Positions 20,434 to 29,628 of a stretch of 64,000 nucleotides of DNA are shown here, one piece after another (the stretch's first letter is position 1; every line of letters begins with the position of its first letter). The notes below the pieces were generated by a model, which had not been told where the DNA came from, did no database searches, and saw only the letters and a program-made list of their open reading frames with translations. A program made the translations under genes and the position numbers. Source of the stretch: Streptomyces leeuwenhoekii (GTDB taxonomy: Bacteria; Actinomycetota; Actinomycetes; Streptomycetales; Streptomycetaceae); the NCBI RefSeq assembly GCF_001013905.1, contig NZ_LN831790.1:4168001-4232000 (forward strand), written 5' to 3'.

Positions 20434-21921
20434 TCACACGGTGCGCAGCAGCACCGCCGGCTGTTCCACGCAGTCCGCCACGTACCGCAGGAAACCGCCC
20501 GCCGTGCCGCCGTCGCACACCCGGTGGTCGAAGGTGAGCGACAACTGGACCACCTGCCGCACCGCCAGCTCGCCTTCGTGGACCCAGGGCTTGGGCGTGA
20601 TGCGGCCGACGCCGAGCATGGCGGCCTCGGGATGGTTGAGGATCGGCGTGGAACCGTCCACGCCGAACACCCCGTAGTTGTTCAGGGTGAAGGTGCCGCC
20701 GGTGAGCTCGGCGGGCGTCAGCGCCCCGGTGCGGGCCGCCTCCGTCAGCCGCGCGAACTCGGCGGTGAGCGACTCGGCGTTCCGGGCGTGCGCGTCCCGC
20801 ACGACCGGGACGACCAGGCCCCGCTCGGTCTGGGCGGCGAAGCCCAGGTGCACCCGCTCGAACCGGACGATCTCCCTCGCCTCGGTGTCGACGGTGGAGT
20901 TCAGCTCGGGGAAGCGGGCGAGCGCGGCGGTGCAGATCCGGGCCAGCAGGGCGATCAGGGAGACCTTCGGCACGCCGGCCGCGTTCATCGCCGCGCGCGC
21001 CCGCATCAGCTCGGTGGCGTCCGCGTCCACCCAGCAGGTGGCGTCCGGTATCTCGCGCCGGCTGCGGGAGAGCTTGTCGGCCACGGCACCGCGGACGCCC
21101 TTGAGGGGCGTGCGGACGCCGTCCGCGCCGGGGGCGGCGGTCAGGGGCGCGGCGCCGAGCGCGGCGGCGCCGGCCTGCGGCGCCGGTGCCGCGCCCGCCG
21201 CCTCCCGGGCCGGTTCCCCGCCCGGGCGGGGCCCGGCCGGTGCCGTCGCCGTACGGCCCTGCGCCGCGGCGGCCCGCAGCGCGTACTCCACGTCCGCCCG
21301 CAGGATCAGCCCGTCGGGCCCGGAACCGGTCAGCTCCCGGAGGTCCAGGCCGTTCTCCCGGGCCAGCCTGCGCACCAGCGGGGAGATCACGGGGACGGGC
21401 CCGTCCACCGGATCGGCGGCACGCGCGCGGCCGTTCGCCCCGGCCGGCGGGCCCGGCCGCACCCTGCGCCGCCGCGCGGGCGCCCCGGAGGTGCCGTACC
21501 CGACGAGGACGTTGCCGGAGCCCTCGGTGCCCGGGTCCTCGGCACCCGCGGACGGGCCCGCCCCGCCGGACGCCGCGGACCCGGCCTCGGCGCTCGCGGC
21601 GCTCACGGCCTGCGCCCGCGCGGGCTGTGCCCGGTGCCCGTCGGCCCCGGGCGCGGCGGGGCGGTCCGGCTCGGGCTCCCCGACGGCCACCGTCAGCAGA
21701 GGCGCCCCGACGGGCAGTTCGCTGCCCGCCTCACCGAAGCGGGCCGTGACCACGCCGCCGTAGGGGCACGGCACCTCCACCATCGCCTTCGCCGTCTCGA
21801 CCTCGACGACGGGCTGGTCGACGGCGACGACATCGCCGACCTCGACCAGCCAGCGCACGATCTCCGCCTCGGTGAGCCCTTCACCGAGGTCGGGGAGCTT
21901 GAACTCCAGCACCTGTGCCAT
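20434..21921 (-). CDS. bkdC2: Branched-chain alpha-keto acid dehydrogenase E2, copy 2
   Basis: 495 aa dihydrolipoamide acyltransferase paralogous to bkdC1. Lipoyl lysine K45 in VETAKAMVEV, a long Ala/Gly/Pro-rich linker, an E3/E1-binding domain (VRRLARENGLDLRELTG) and the catalytic domain with VQLSLTFDHRVCDGG. The start ATG shares its A with the bkdB2 stop (TGATG), so translation is coupled. Forms the second BCKDH complex with bkdA2/B2; in Streptomyces avermitilis two bkd clusters likewise lie about 12 kb apart. Confidence 0.92.
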   Translation of the reverse strand: MAQVLEFKLPDLGEGLTEAEIVRWLVEVGDVVAVDQPVVEVETAKAMVEVPCPYGGVVTARFGEAGSELPVGAPLLTVAVGEPEPDRPAAPGADGHRAQPARAQAVSAASAEAGSAASGGAGPSAGAEDPGTEGSGNVLVGYGTSGAPARRRRVRPGPPAGANGRARAADPVDGPVPVISPLVRRLARENGLDLRELTGSGPDGLILRADVEYALRAAAAQGRTATAPAGPRPGGEPAREAAGAAPAPQAGAAALGAAPLTAAPGADGVRTPLKGVRGAVADKLSRSRREIPDATCWVDADATELMRARAAMNAAGVPKVSLIALLARICTAALARFPELNSTVDTEAREIVRFERVHLGFAAQTERGLVVPVVRDAHARNAESLTAEFARLTEAARTGALTPAELTGGTFTLNNYGVFGVDGSTPILNHPEAAMLGVGRITPKPWVHEGELAVRQVVQLSLTFDHRVCDGGTAGGFLRYVADCVEQPAVLLRTV

Positions 21922-22925
21922 CAGCTCTCGGCCTCCCACTGCAGACGCCCCACGGCGTCCAGGATCCGGTCCACACCGGGCAGGTGGTGGCGCTCCAGCA
22001 TCGGCGGCGGATACGGCACGTCGAACCCGGCCACCCGCAGCACCGGCGCCTCCAGGTGGTGGAAACAGCGCTCCGTGACCCGGGCCGCGATCTCCCCGCC
22101 CGGCCCCCCGAAGGAGCCCGACTCGTGGACCACGACCGCGCGTCCCGTCCGCCGCACCGAGGCGCACACCGTCTCGTCGTCGAACGGCACCAGGGAGCGC
22201 AGATCGACGACTTCGAGGTCCCAGCCCTCGGCCCGGGCCGCCTCGGCCGCCTCCATGCAGACGGCCACCGACGGCCCGTACGTGATGAGCGTGGCGCTCC
22301 GCCCGGAGCGCCGCACCACCGCGCGGCCTATCGGCTCAACGGGCGCCGGGTCCTCCGGGTTCCAGGAGTCCTTCGACCAGTACAGCCGCTTGGGCTCCAG
22401 GAAGACCACCGGGTCGTCGGAGGCGATGGCGGCGCGCAGCAACCCGTAGGCGTCCGCGACGGTGGCAGGCGTGACGACATGGAGCCCCGGAGTCGCCATG
22501 TAGTACGCCTCGGAGGAGTCGCTGTGGTGCTCCACGCCGCCGATGCCGCCGCCGTAGGGGACGCGGACGGTCAGCGGCAGGGGCATCGCCCCGCGCGTGC
22601 GGTTGCGCATCCGGGAGACATGGCTGACGAGCTGCTCGAACGCCGGATAGGCGAAGGCGTCGAACTGCATCTCGACCACCGGCCGCAGCCCGTACATCGC
22701 CATGCCGACGGCCGTGCCGAGGATGCCGGCCTCCGCCAGCGGGGTGTCGGTGCAGCGGTCCTCGCCGAACTCCTCGGCGAGCCCGTCGGTGACCCGGAAG
22801 ACACCGCCGAGCGCGCCGACGTCCTCGCCGAGGACGTGGACGCTGTCGTCGGCGGCCATGGCGTCGCGCAGCGCGCGCGTGAGGGCCTGCGCCATGGTGG
22901 CGGGCCGGACGGCGACGGTGCTCAT
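21921..22925 (-). CDS. bkdB2: Branched-chain alpha-keto acid dehydrogenase E1 beta subunit, copy 2
   Basis: 334 aa, transketolase-like pyrimidine-binding domain (LGEDVGALGGVFRVTDGL, DTPLAEAGILG) and C-terminal transketolase domain (VVVHESGSFGGPGGEIAAR). Very similar in pattern to bkdB1. Overlaps bkdA2 by 4 nt and bkdC2 by 1 nt, so the three subunits are made in balance from one message. Confidence 0.93.
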   Translation of the reverse strand: MSTVAVRPATMAQALTRALRDAMAADDSVHVLGEDVGALGGVFRVTDGLAEEFGEDRCTDTPLAEAGILGTAVGMAMYGLRPVVEMQFDAFAYPAFEQLVSHVSRMRNRTRGAMPLPLTVRVPYGGGIGGVEHHSDSSEAYYMATPGLHVVTPATVADAYGLLRAAIASDDPVVFLEPKRLYWSKDSWNPEDPAPVEPIGRAVVRRSGRSATLITYGPSVAVCMEAAEAARAEGWDLEVVDLRSLVPFDDETVCASVRRTGRAVVVHESGSFGGPGGEIAARVTERCFHHLEAPVLRVAGFDVPYPPPMLERHHLPGVDRILDAVGRLQWEAES

Positions 22926-24082
22926 CGCAGCGCTCCTTCCGGCCGCGGCGCCGGCCCGGCCTCCGCCTCGGCCTCCAGCTCGGCGCGGAGCTGCGCGCGC
23001 TGCTCCCTGAGCTGCGGGGTGGGCTCGGCGTACACGTGGTCGAACAGGTCCATGGGGTCGAGCACCGGGTCCTGGTGCATCCGCGCGCGCAGATCGGCGG
23101 CCATGGCCTCGGCGTCCTCCCGGGCCGCGCGCATTGCGTCCTCGTCGAGCAGGCCCCGCGCGGTCAGCTCCCGCTCCAGCAGCAGGATCGGATCGTGCTC
23201 CCGCCAGGTGTCCACCTCGGCGTCCCCCCGGTAGCGGGTGGCGTCGTCGGCGTTGGTGTGCGCGTCGACCCGGTAGGTGATCGCCTCCACGAGCGTCGGG
23301 CCGCCCCCCGCGCGCGCGTGCCGTACGGCGTCGGTGAGGACCTCGTGCACGGCCGCGGCGTCGTTGCCGTCCACCAGGCGGCCGGGCATCCCGTAGCCGA
23401 CGGCCTTGTGGGCCAGCGACGGGGCCGCGGTCTGCTTGGCGAGCGGGACGGAGATGGCGAAGCCGTTGTTCTGCACCAGGAAGACGACCGGGGCCTGCCA
23501 GACGGCGGCGAAGTTCAGCGCCTCGTGGAAGTCGCCCTCGCTGGTGCCGCCGTCGCCGACCATGGCCAGCGCGACCACGTCGTCGCCCTTGAGGCGGGCG
23601 GCGTGCGCCAGGCCGACCGCGTGCGGAAGCTGGGTGGCCAGCGGCGTGCACAGCGGGGCGACGCGGTGCTCGCGCGGGTCGTAGCCGGTGTGCCAGTCGC
23701 CGCGCAGCAGGGTGAGGGCCTGGACCGGGTCGACGCCGCGGGCGACGACGGCGAGCGTGTCGCGATAGCTCGGGAAGAGCCAGTCCTGCTCCTTCAGCGC
23801 CAGCGCGGCGGCGACCTCGCAGGCTTCCTGGCCGGTGCTGGAGGGGTAGACGGCGAGGCGGCCCTGCTTGGTGAGGGCGGTGGCCTGCGCGTTGTAACGG
23901 CGGCCGCGGACCAGGTGGGCGTAGAGCGTCCGCAGCAGCTCCGGGTCGGCCTGGCCGGCCGCCTCGGTGCCCAGGACGCGGTACGGCTCCGGGTCGGGCA
24001 GCAGCGGCGCGGGGTCGGTTCGGGGCTGCCAGGCGGGCGGCGGTGATGGCCGGTACGCGCCCCGCTGGTCCATGACCGTCAT
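22922..24082 (-). CDS. bkdA2: Branched-chain alpha-keto acid dehydrogenase E1 alpha subunit, copy 2
   Basis: 386 aa. Thiamine-diphosphate motif GDGGTSEGD ... VQNN and substrate/cofactor loop YRVDAHTNADD. Unlike copy 1 it has no Lys/Thr-rich N-terminal tail. ATG 24082 follows GAGGAGGTG. First gene of bkd operon 2, divergent from bkdR; a PaaR-type operator sits in the 177-base divergent promoter region. Confidence 0.93.
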   Translation of the reverse strand: MTVMDQRGAYRPSPPPAWQPRTDPAPLLPDPEPYRVLGTEAAGQADPELLRTLYAHLVRGRRYNAQATALTKQGRLAVYPSSTGQEACEVAAALALKEQDWLFPSYRDTLAVVARGVDPVQALTLLRGDWHTGYDPREHRVAPLCTPLATQLPHAVGLAHAARLKGDDVVALAMVGDGGTSEGDFHEALNFAAVWQAPVVFLVQNNGFAISVPLAKQTAAPSLAHKAVGYGMPGRLVDGNDAAAVHEVLTDAVRHARAGGGPTLVEAITYRVDAHTNADDATRYRGDAEVDTWREHDPILLLERELTARGLLDEDAMRAAREDAEAMAADLRARMHQDPVLDPMDLFDHVYAEPTPQLREQRAQLRAELEAEAEAGPAPRPEGALR

Positions 24083-24144
24083 GACGGCACCTCCTCGTGG
24101 GAGCGGCTTCGCGGCGCGTCACGGGTGTGTGATGCGCCTCACCT

Positions 24145-24158
24145 ACCGATTGTTCGGT
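24145..24158. promoter_or_regulatory. PaaR-type operator between bkdA2 and bkdR (one mismatch)
   Basis: ACCGATTGTTCGGT fits the actinobacterial PaaR core ACCGNNCGNNCGGT except for TG in place of the central CG. The matching perfect sites in this window are at 27054 and 32105 in front of phenylacetate genes. Placed in the middle of the divergent bkdA2/bkdR promoter region, so it could control either or both. Confidence 0.6.
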
Positions 24159-24259
24159 CGTCGGCACATTTTGGCTACAGGCACCCTCGGGCTGTGGACA
24201 AACGGTTCTCCACACCCTGAGATGAACGCAGTACGTCCATGGTAGGAAGGCGGGAGGAC

Positions 24260-24829
24260 ATGGCATCTGAACGAATGGCCGAGCCCGCCGGACGTCAGGG
24301 GGAGGCGGCCGAGCGCCGCGGGGCCGCCACCGAGCGCCACGACGGCCCGACCGAGCGCCACGACGCCGCCGCCCTGCCCCCGCCGCGCCCGCTGGACGCC
24401 GTCGATCAGGGCATCCTGCGCATGCTCCAGGCGGACGGCCGCGCCTCGGTGCGGTCGGTCGCCGAGCGGGTCCATGTCTCGCGCGCCAACGCCTACGCCC
24501 GCATCAACCGGCTGGTCGAGGACGGTGTCATCCGCGGCTTCGGCGCCCGGGTCGACCACGAGCGCGCGGGGCAGGGCACCTCCGCGTACATCACCCTGAA
24601 GATCGTCCAGAACTCCTGGCGCACGGTGCGCGAGCAGCTCCGGCGGCTCCCCGGCGCCTCGCACATCGCCCTGGTGGGCGGGGACTTCGACGTCCTGCTG
24701 CTGGTGCACACCCCCGACAACCGGTCCCTGCGCGAGCTGGTCCTCACCCGGCTCCAGGCCATCCCCGAGGTGCTCAGCACCCGTACGCTGCTGGTCTTCG
24801 AGGAGGAGGACCTGGAGCCGCAGAGCTGA
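24260..24829 (+). CDS. bkdR: Lrp/AsnC-family regulator of the bkd operon
   Basis: 189 aa. An N-terminal extension of about 35 residues rich in Glu/Arg/Ala is followed by the Lrp helix-turn-helix (LDAVDQGILRMLQADGRASVRSVAERV ... SRANAYARINRL) and the C-terminal RAM/effector domain (HIALVGGDFDVLLLVHTPD). Lrp-type regulators sense amino acids, and BkdR homologues control branched-chain keto-acid dehydrogenase operons in several bacteria. ATG 24260 has GGAAGG nine bases upstream. Divergent from bkdA2, which is the expected target. Confidence 0.87.
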   Translation: MASERMAEPAGRQGEAAERRGAATERHDGPTERHDAAALPPPRPLDAVDQGILRMLQADGRASVRSVAERVHVSRANAYARINRLVEDGVIRGFGARVDHERAGQGTSAYITLKIVQNSWRTVREQLRRLPGASHIALVGGDFDVLLLVHTPDNRSLRELVLTRLQAIPEVLSTRTLLVFEEEDLEPQS

Positions 24830-24895
24830 CCGGAGCCGCGGAGCCGCCCGGACCGGCGCCTCCGACCGGCCCGGCCGCCCCCGCCGCCCGGGCCG

Positions 24896-25483
24896 TCAGG
24901 CCCTGGTCAGCCCGGAGAAGACCAGCCGCACCACCGCGTCGGCCACGTCCCGCTCGCCCATGCCGCGCCCGTCGGGCCGGTACCACTCCACGATCGAGTT
25001 GATCATGCCGAAGACCAGCCGGGTCGCCAGCCGCACCTCGACGTCGCCGCGCACGTCCCCCTCGGCGGCCGCCGCCGACAGCAGCTCGGCCACCCGGTGG
25101 TCGAACTCGCGCCGCCGCTCCAGCGCCCACCGCTCGGTGCCGGTGTTGCCGCGCACCCGCAGCAGCAGGGTCACGTACGGCAGCTCGGCCGTGAGCACCT
25201 CGACCATGCGCCGCACCACGTACTCCAGCCGCTCGACGGCGCGCCCCGCGCGCGCGTGCTCCTCGTCGAGGATGCCGAAGAGCCCGTCCAGGGCCCGGCT
25301 CACGGCCCGGCGCAGCAGCTCCTCCTTGCCCGTGACGTGGTGGTAGATCGACGACTTGGAGATTCCGGCGGCCTTGGACAGGTGCTCCATGGAGGTGCCG
25401 TCGTATCCGCGCTCGTTGAAGACGCGCACGGCGACGCTCAGCAGCGTCTCCGGGGTGTAGGTGTCGCGCCTGGCGGTGGTCAT
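24896..25483 (-). CDS. paaR: TetR-family regulator, probable phenylacetate repressor PaaR
   Basis: 195 aa. TetR helix-turn-helix (YDGTSMEHLSKAAGISKSSIYHH) and an all-helical ligand domain. Its ATG overlaps the stop of the 3-hydroxyacyl-CoA dehydrogenase gene (ATGA), in the middle of a phenylacetate locus. Actinobacterial PaaR binds ACCGNNCGNNCGGT and is released by phenylacetyl-CoA; sites of that form precede this operon, paaN and paaA. The assignment as PaaR is inference from context and operators, not from a specific sequence feature. Confidence 0.75.
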   Translation of the reverse strand: MTTARRDTYTPETLLSVAVRVFNERGYDGTSMEHLSKAAGISKSSIYHHVTGKEELLRRAVSRALDGLFGILDEEHARAGRAVERLEYVVRRMVEVLTAELPYVTLLLRVRGNTGTERWALERRREFDHRVAELLSAAAAEGDVRGDVEVRLATRLVFGMINSIVEWYRPDGRGMGERDVADAVVRLVFSGLTRA

Positions 25484-26997
25484 GAGCTGCTGCCCTCCCG
25501 CTTGTCGGAGGCGTACGAGTGGCGGTACAGCGCGAGGGACGGCGCGTAGCGGCCACAGGGGTCGCACGCGTGGATCTCGTCGAGCAGCTCGTACGCCCAG
25601 GTGCGGCCCAGCCGGCGGCTCCACTCGAGAGGCCCCAGCGGGTAGTTCACACCCAGCCGCATCGCGGTGTCGATGTCCTCCTCGGTGGCCACGCCCTTGG
25701 CCACCGCGTCGTGCGCCAGGTCGACGATCCGCGCGACCGTGCGGGCGACGATCATGCCGGGCACGTCACCGATGACGCTGACCTTCTTGCCGAGCGCCTG
25801 GAACAGGCCGGTGGCCTGGGCGAGCACCGCCGGGGAGGTGTCCTGGGACGCGGCCAGCGCGATACGGCCGGCCGTGCGGTAGTCGAGCGCGAGGTCGAAG
25901 TAGACCATGTCCCGGAACTCCACGGAGGTCCGGCCGTCGGCGAGCGCCAGGTGGCCGCCGCCGGGCAGGACCAGCCGGGTGCCGTTGTCCTCGGGCTCCT
26001 CGCGGACCTCGATGCCCGCCTCGCGGATCAGCGCGAGCAGCTCGCGGGCCGGGCCGAGGCCGCCCTCGGCGACGACGTACGCGGGCGGCTCGGCCGGCTC
26101 GGCGGTGTGCGGCGCGGGGCGTTCGGCGCCGTCCCGGTAGTCGTACCAGCCCCGCCCGCTCTTGCGGCCGAGCCGACCCGACTCGACCAGCCGGCGCTGG
26201 GCGAGCGACGGCGTGAAGCGCGCGTCCTGGAAGAAGGACTGCCACACGGAGCGGGTGACGGACTCGTTGACGTCCTGCCCGATGAGGTCGGTGAGCTCGA
26301 AGGCGCCCATCCTGAAGCCGCCCGACTCGCGCAGCACCGCGTCGATGGTGGCCGGGTCGGCGGCCTGCGCCTCGTAGACCGCGAACGCCTCGGCGTAGAA
26401 GGGCCGCGCGATGCGGTTGACGATGAAGCCGGGGGTGTCGGCGCAGGCGACCGGGGTCTTGCCCCAGGCCCGGGCGGTCTCGTACGCGCGGGTGGCCGAC
26501 GCGACGTCGGTGGCGAACCCGGAGACCACCTCCACCAGCGGCATCAGCGGCGCCGGGTTGAAGAAGTGCAGGCCGACGAGGCGGCCGGGCGCCCGCAGGC
26601 CACCGGCGACGGCCGTCACGGACAGGGAGGAGGTGTTGGTGGCGAGCAGGCAGTCGGCGCCGACCACGTCCTCCAGCTCGCGGAACAACTCCTGCTTGAC
26701 GTCGAGCCGTTCGGCCACCGCCTCGACGACCAGGGCGCTGCCGGCGAGTTCGGCGAGGCTCTCGGCGGGCCGCAGCCGGGCGCGCGCGGCGTCCCGGTCG
26801 GCGGCGGTGAGGCGCTCCTTCTCGACGAGCCGGTCGAGGCGGGCGCCGATCGCGTCGGCCGCCTCGCGGGCGCGGCCGGGGACGGCGTCGTACAGCCGCA
26901 CGGGATGGCCCGCGACCAGCGCGACCTGGGCGATGCCCTGGCCCATGGTGCCGGTGCCGACGACTGCCACGGGGCTGCTGAGGTCGAGTGCTGTCAT
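25480..26997 (-). CDS. paaH: 3-hydroxyacyl-CoA dehydrogenase of the phenylacetate pathway (PaaH)
   Basis: 505 aa, NAD-dependent. It oxidises 3-hydroxyadipyl-CoA to 3-oxoadipyl-CoA in the last steps of phenylacetate breakdown. N-terminal Rossmann motif VAVVGTGTMGQGIAQ, NAD/catalytic segment ATNTSSLSVTAV with HFFNPAPLMPLVEV (catalytic His), and a duplicated C-terminal domain (RIARPFYAEAFAVYE; ARTVARIVDLAHDAV) typical of the long PaaH form. First gene of a two-gene operon with the TetR gene; the promoter region faces paaN and contains a perfect PaaR operator. Confidence 0.88.
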   Translation of the reverse strand: MTALDLSSPVAVVGTGTMGQGIAQVALVAGHPVRLYDAVPGRAREAADAIGARLDRLVEKERLTAADRDAARARLRPAESLAELAGSALVVEAVAERLDVKQELFRELEDVVGADCLLATNTSSLSVTAVAGGLRAPGRLVGLHFFNPAPLMPLVEVVSGFATDVASATRAYETARAWGKTPVACADTPGFIVNRIARPFYAEAFAVYEAQAADPATIDAVLRESGGFRMGAFELTDLIGQDVNESVTRSVWQSFFQDARFTPSLAQRRLVESGRLGRKSGRGWYDYRDGAERPAPHTAEPAEPPAYVVAEGGLGPARELLALIREAGIEVREEPEDNGTRLVLPGGGHLALADGRTSVEFRDMVYFDLALDYRTAGRIALAASQDTSPAVLAQATGLFQALGKKVSVIGDVPGMIVARTVARIVDLAHDAVAKGVATEEDIDTAMRLGVNYPLGPLEWSRRLGRTWAYELLDEIHACDPCGRYAPSLALYRHSYASDKREGSSS

Positions 26998-27045
26998 GTG
27001 CGCGATCCTCCCGCACGGGGTTTTCCACAGATGCGGCGGTCCCCC

Positions 27046-27073
27046 TTGTCCCGACCGATCGTTCGGTTACTCT
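27046..27073 (+). promoter_or_regulatory. paaN promoter with embedded PaaR operator
   Basis: TTGTCC (-35, 27046-27051), 16-base spacer, TACTCT (-10, 27068-27073). The operator ACCGATCGTTCGGT (27054-27067) occupies the spacer exactly, the arrangement expected for repression by blocking RNA polymerase. The same palindrome can serve the divergent paaH operon. Confidence 0.65.
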
Positions 27074-27157
27074 AACCCTGTCCGGCTGTTCCCGCCCAGG
27101 TTTCCGCCCAGGTCATGAACTCGACGAAGAGTTCGCGAGACGAGGAGTTGGTCCCCC

Positions 27158-28855
27158 ATGGCCGCCGAACTCACCGCGCACACCCTGATCGCCCGGCACC
27201 GGCCCACCCTCGACCGGGCGCTGGAGACGATCCGCACGCGCGCGTACTGGTCCCCGCACCCGGAGCACCCCAAGGCGTACGGGGCGGACGGCAGCCTGGA
27301 CGCGGCGGCGGGCAAGGCGGCCTTCGACGCCCTGCTCGGCACCCGTCTCGACCTCGGCCAGCCCGGCACGGACGACTGGGTGGGCGGCGAGGTCTCCCCG
27401 TACGGCATCGAGCTCGGCGTCACCTACCCGCACGCGGACGTCGACGTGCTGCTGCCCGCCATGAAGGCCGGGCAGCGGGCGTGGCGGGACGCCGGGCCGG
27501 AGCTGCGCGCGGCGGTCTGCCTGGAGATCCTCAAGCGGATCAGCGACCGGACGCACGAGTTCGCCCACGCGGTCATGCACACCTCCGGCCAGGCGTTCAT
27601 GATGGCGTTCCAGGCGGGCGGCCCGCACGCCCAGGACCGCGGCCTGGAGGCGGTGGCGTACGCGTACGCGGAGCAGGTCCGCACCCCGGAGTCGGCCGAG
27701 TGGACCAAGCCGCAGGGCAAGCGCGACCCGCTGGCGCTGACCAAGCACTTCACGCCGGTCCCGCGCGGCATCGGCCTGGTGATCGGCTGCAACACCTTCC
27801 CGACGTGGAACGGCTATCCCGGCCTGTTCGCCTCCCTGGCCACCGGCAACGCGGTCCTGGTCAAGCCCCACCCGCGGGCGGTGCTGCCGCTCGCGCTCAC
27901 CGTGCGGATCGCCCGCGAGGTGCTCGCCGAGGCGGGCTTCGACGCGAACCTGGCCGCCCTGGCCGCCGAGCGCCCCGGTGAGGGCATCGCCAAGACCCTC
28001 GCCACCCGCCCCGAGATCCGGATCGTCGACTACACCGGTTCCACGGCCTTCGGCGACTGGCTGGAGGCCAACGCCCGCCAGGCTCAGGTCTACACGGAGA
28101 AGGCCGGCGTCAACACGGTGATCGTCGAGTCGACCGGTGACTACCGGGGGATGCTGGCCAACCTGGCCTTCTCGCTGTCGCTGTACAGCGGCCAGATGTG
28201 CACCACCCCGCAGAACCTGCTGATCCCCCGCGACGGCATCCGCACCGAGCAGGGCCCGAAGACCTTCGAGGAGGTGACCGCCGACCTGGCGCAGGCCGTC
28301 GGCACGCTCCTCGGCGACGACGCGCGCGCGGCGGCGCTGCTCGGCGCCATCGTCAACCCGGACGTCAAGGCCCGCCTGGAGGCCGCCGCGGGCCTCGGCG
28401 AGCTCGCCCTGGCCTCCCGCGAGGTGACCCACCCCGACTTCCCGGACGCCGTCGTGCGCACGCCGGTGATCGTGAAGCTGGACGGCGCCAAGCCCGACGA
28501 CGAGGCCGTCTGGACGAGCGAGTGCTTCGGACCGGTCTCCTTCGCCGTGGCCGTCGACTCCGCCGCCCACGCGGTGGAGCTGCTGCGCCGCAGCGTGCGC
28601 GAGAAGGGCGCGATGACGGTCGGCGCCTACACCACCGACGAGGAGGTCGAACAGGCCGTGCGGGAGGTCTGCCTGGAGGAGGCGGCCCAGCTCTCGCTCA
28701 ACCTCACCGGCGGGGTGTACGTCAACCAGACGGCCGCCTTCTCCGACTTCCACGGCTCGGGCGGCAACCCGGCGGCCAACGCGGCCCTGTGCGACGCGGC
28801 GTTCGTGGCCAACCGCTTCCGGGTGGTGGAGGTCCGCCGGGAGGCCGCGGTCTAG
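27158..28855 (+). CDS. paaN: Phenylacetic acid degradation protein PaaN (aldehyde dehydrogenase)
   Basis: 565 aa ALDH-superfamily member of the PaaN/PaaZ type, acting on the ring-opened oxepin-CoA semialdehyde. Aldehyde dehydrogenase motifs: YTEKAGVNTVIVES (general-base Glu), QMCTTPQNLL (catalytic Cys), FTPVPRGIGLVIGCN (NAD region). No C-terminal MaoC hydratase domain is present, so the ring-opening hydratase must be a separate gene, not seen here. ATG 27158 preceded by GAGGAG. Its last three bases share CTAG with the convergent TrmH gene. Confidence 0.88.
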   Translation: MAAELTAHTLIARHRPTLDRALETIRTRAYWSPHPEHPKAYGADGSLDAAAGKAAFDALLGTRLDLGQPGTDDWVGGEVSPYGIELGVTYPHADVDVLLPAMKAGQRAWRDAGPELRAAVCLEILKRISDRTHEFAHAVMHTSGQAFMMAFQAGGPHAQDRGLEAVAYAYAEQVRTPESAEWTKPQGKRDPLALTKHFTPVPRGIGLVIGCNTFPTWNGYPGLFASLATGNAVLVKPHPRAVLPLALTVRIAREVLAEAGFDANLAALAAERPGEGIAKTLATRPEIRIVDYTGSTAFGDWLEANARQAQVYTEKAGVNTVIVESTGDYRGMLANLAFSLSLYSGQMCTTPQNLLIPRDGIRTEQGPKTFEEVTADLAQAVGTLLGDDARAAALLGAIVNPDVKARLEAAAGLGELALASREVTHPDFPDAVVRTPVIVKLDGAKPDDEAVWTSECFGPVSFAVAVDSAAHAVELLRRSVREKGAMTVGAYTTDEEVEQAVREVCLEEAAQLSLNLTGGVYVNQTAAFSDFHGSGGNPAANAALCDAAFVANRFRVVEVRREAAV

Positions 28856-29628
28856 GAGGAGTGCGGCCCGCCCCCGGTGGCGCTCCAGTGGTACAGCGTC
28901 ATGGCCACGCTGGTGGCCAGGTTGTAACTGGAGACCTGGGGGCGCATCGGCAGGGACAGCAGGTGGTCGGCACGCGCGCGCACGGCGGCGGACAGTCCGC
29001 TGCGTTCCGATCCGAAGGCGAGGACGGCGTCGTCCGGCAGCTTCACCGCCCGCAGGTCCTCGCCCTCCGGGTCCAGCGCGAACACCGGCCCCGGCGGCAG
29101 CTCGCCGGCGTCCAGCCGCTCCACGGCGGTGGCGAAGTGCAGCCCCGCCCCGCCGCGCACCACGGTGGGGTGCCACGGGTCGAGCGTGCCGGTGGTGACG
29201 ACGCCGGTGGCGCCGAAACCGGCGGCCAGGCGGATGACGGCCCCCGCGTTGCCCAGGTTGCGGGGTTGGTCGAGGACGACGACCGGCGCGGTGCGGGGCG
29301 TGCGGGACAGCTCCCGCAGATTGGCCGCGCGCGAGGGCCGTACGGCCAGGGCGGCCACGGCGGTGGGGTGCGGGCGCGGCACGAGGGAGGCGTACGTGTC
29401 GTGCGGCACCTCCGTCAGCAGGGCGGCCAGCCGCTCCCGCACGTCCGGCGCCAGTTCCTCGGCGAGGGCCAGGGCCGCCGCGCGGTCACCGGTGACGGCC
29501 ACCGGGACCTCGGCGCCGAAGCGCAGGGCGTGCTTGAGGGCGTGGAAGCCGTCGAGCAGCACCGCGCGGGCCGGGGCGGAGGCGAGTCGGCGCCAGGCGG
29601 TGAGGGCGTCCGGTACGGCGTCGGTCAT
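28852..29628 (-). CDS. TrmH-family (SPOUT) RNA 2'-O-ribose methyltransferase
   Basis: 258 aa. C-terminal SPOUT knot motifs: DQPRNLGNAGAVIRLA, FGSERSGLSA and PMRPQVSSYNLATSVAMTLYHW, which form the SAM pocket. The N-terminal part is the small substrate-binding domain of rRNA/tRNA 2'-O-methyltransferases. The exact RNA target is unknown. Overlaps the upstream HTTM gene by 4 nt (ATGA), so it ends the TrmH-HTTM-DUF5819 operon. Confidence 0.85.
   Translation of the reverse strand: MTDAVPDALTAWRRLASAPARAVLLDGFHALKHALRFGAEVPVAVTGDRAAALALAEELAPDVRERLAALLTEVPHDTYASLVPRPHPTAVAALAVRPSRAANLRELSRTPRTAPVVVLDQPRNLGNAGAVIRLAAGFGATGVVTTGTLDPWHPTVVRGGAGLHFATAVERLDAGELPPGPVFALDPEGEDLRAVKLPDDAVLAFGSERSGLSAAVRARADHLLSLPMRPQVSSYNLATSVAMTLYHWSATGGGPHSS

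Noticed and set aside
19267..22449. 1060-aa forward open frame
   Set aside because: Antisense to mobA, moeA and bkdC2; Arg/Gly/Pro-rich, no domain. Long frames opposite genes are expected at this GC.
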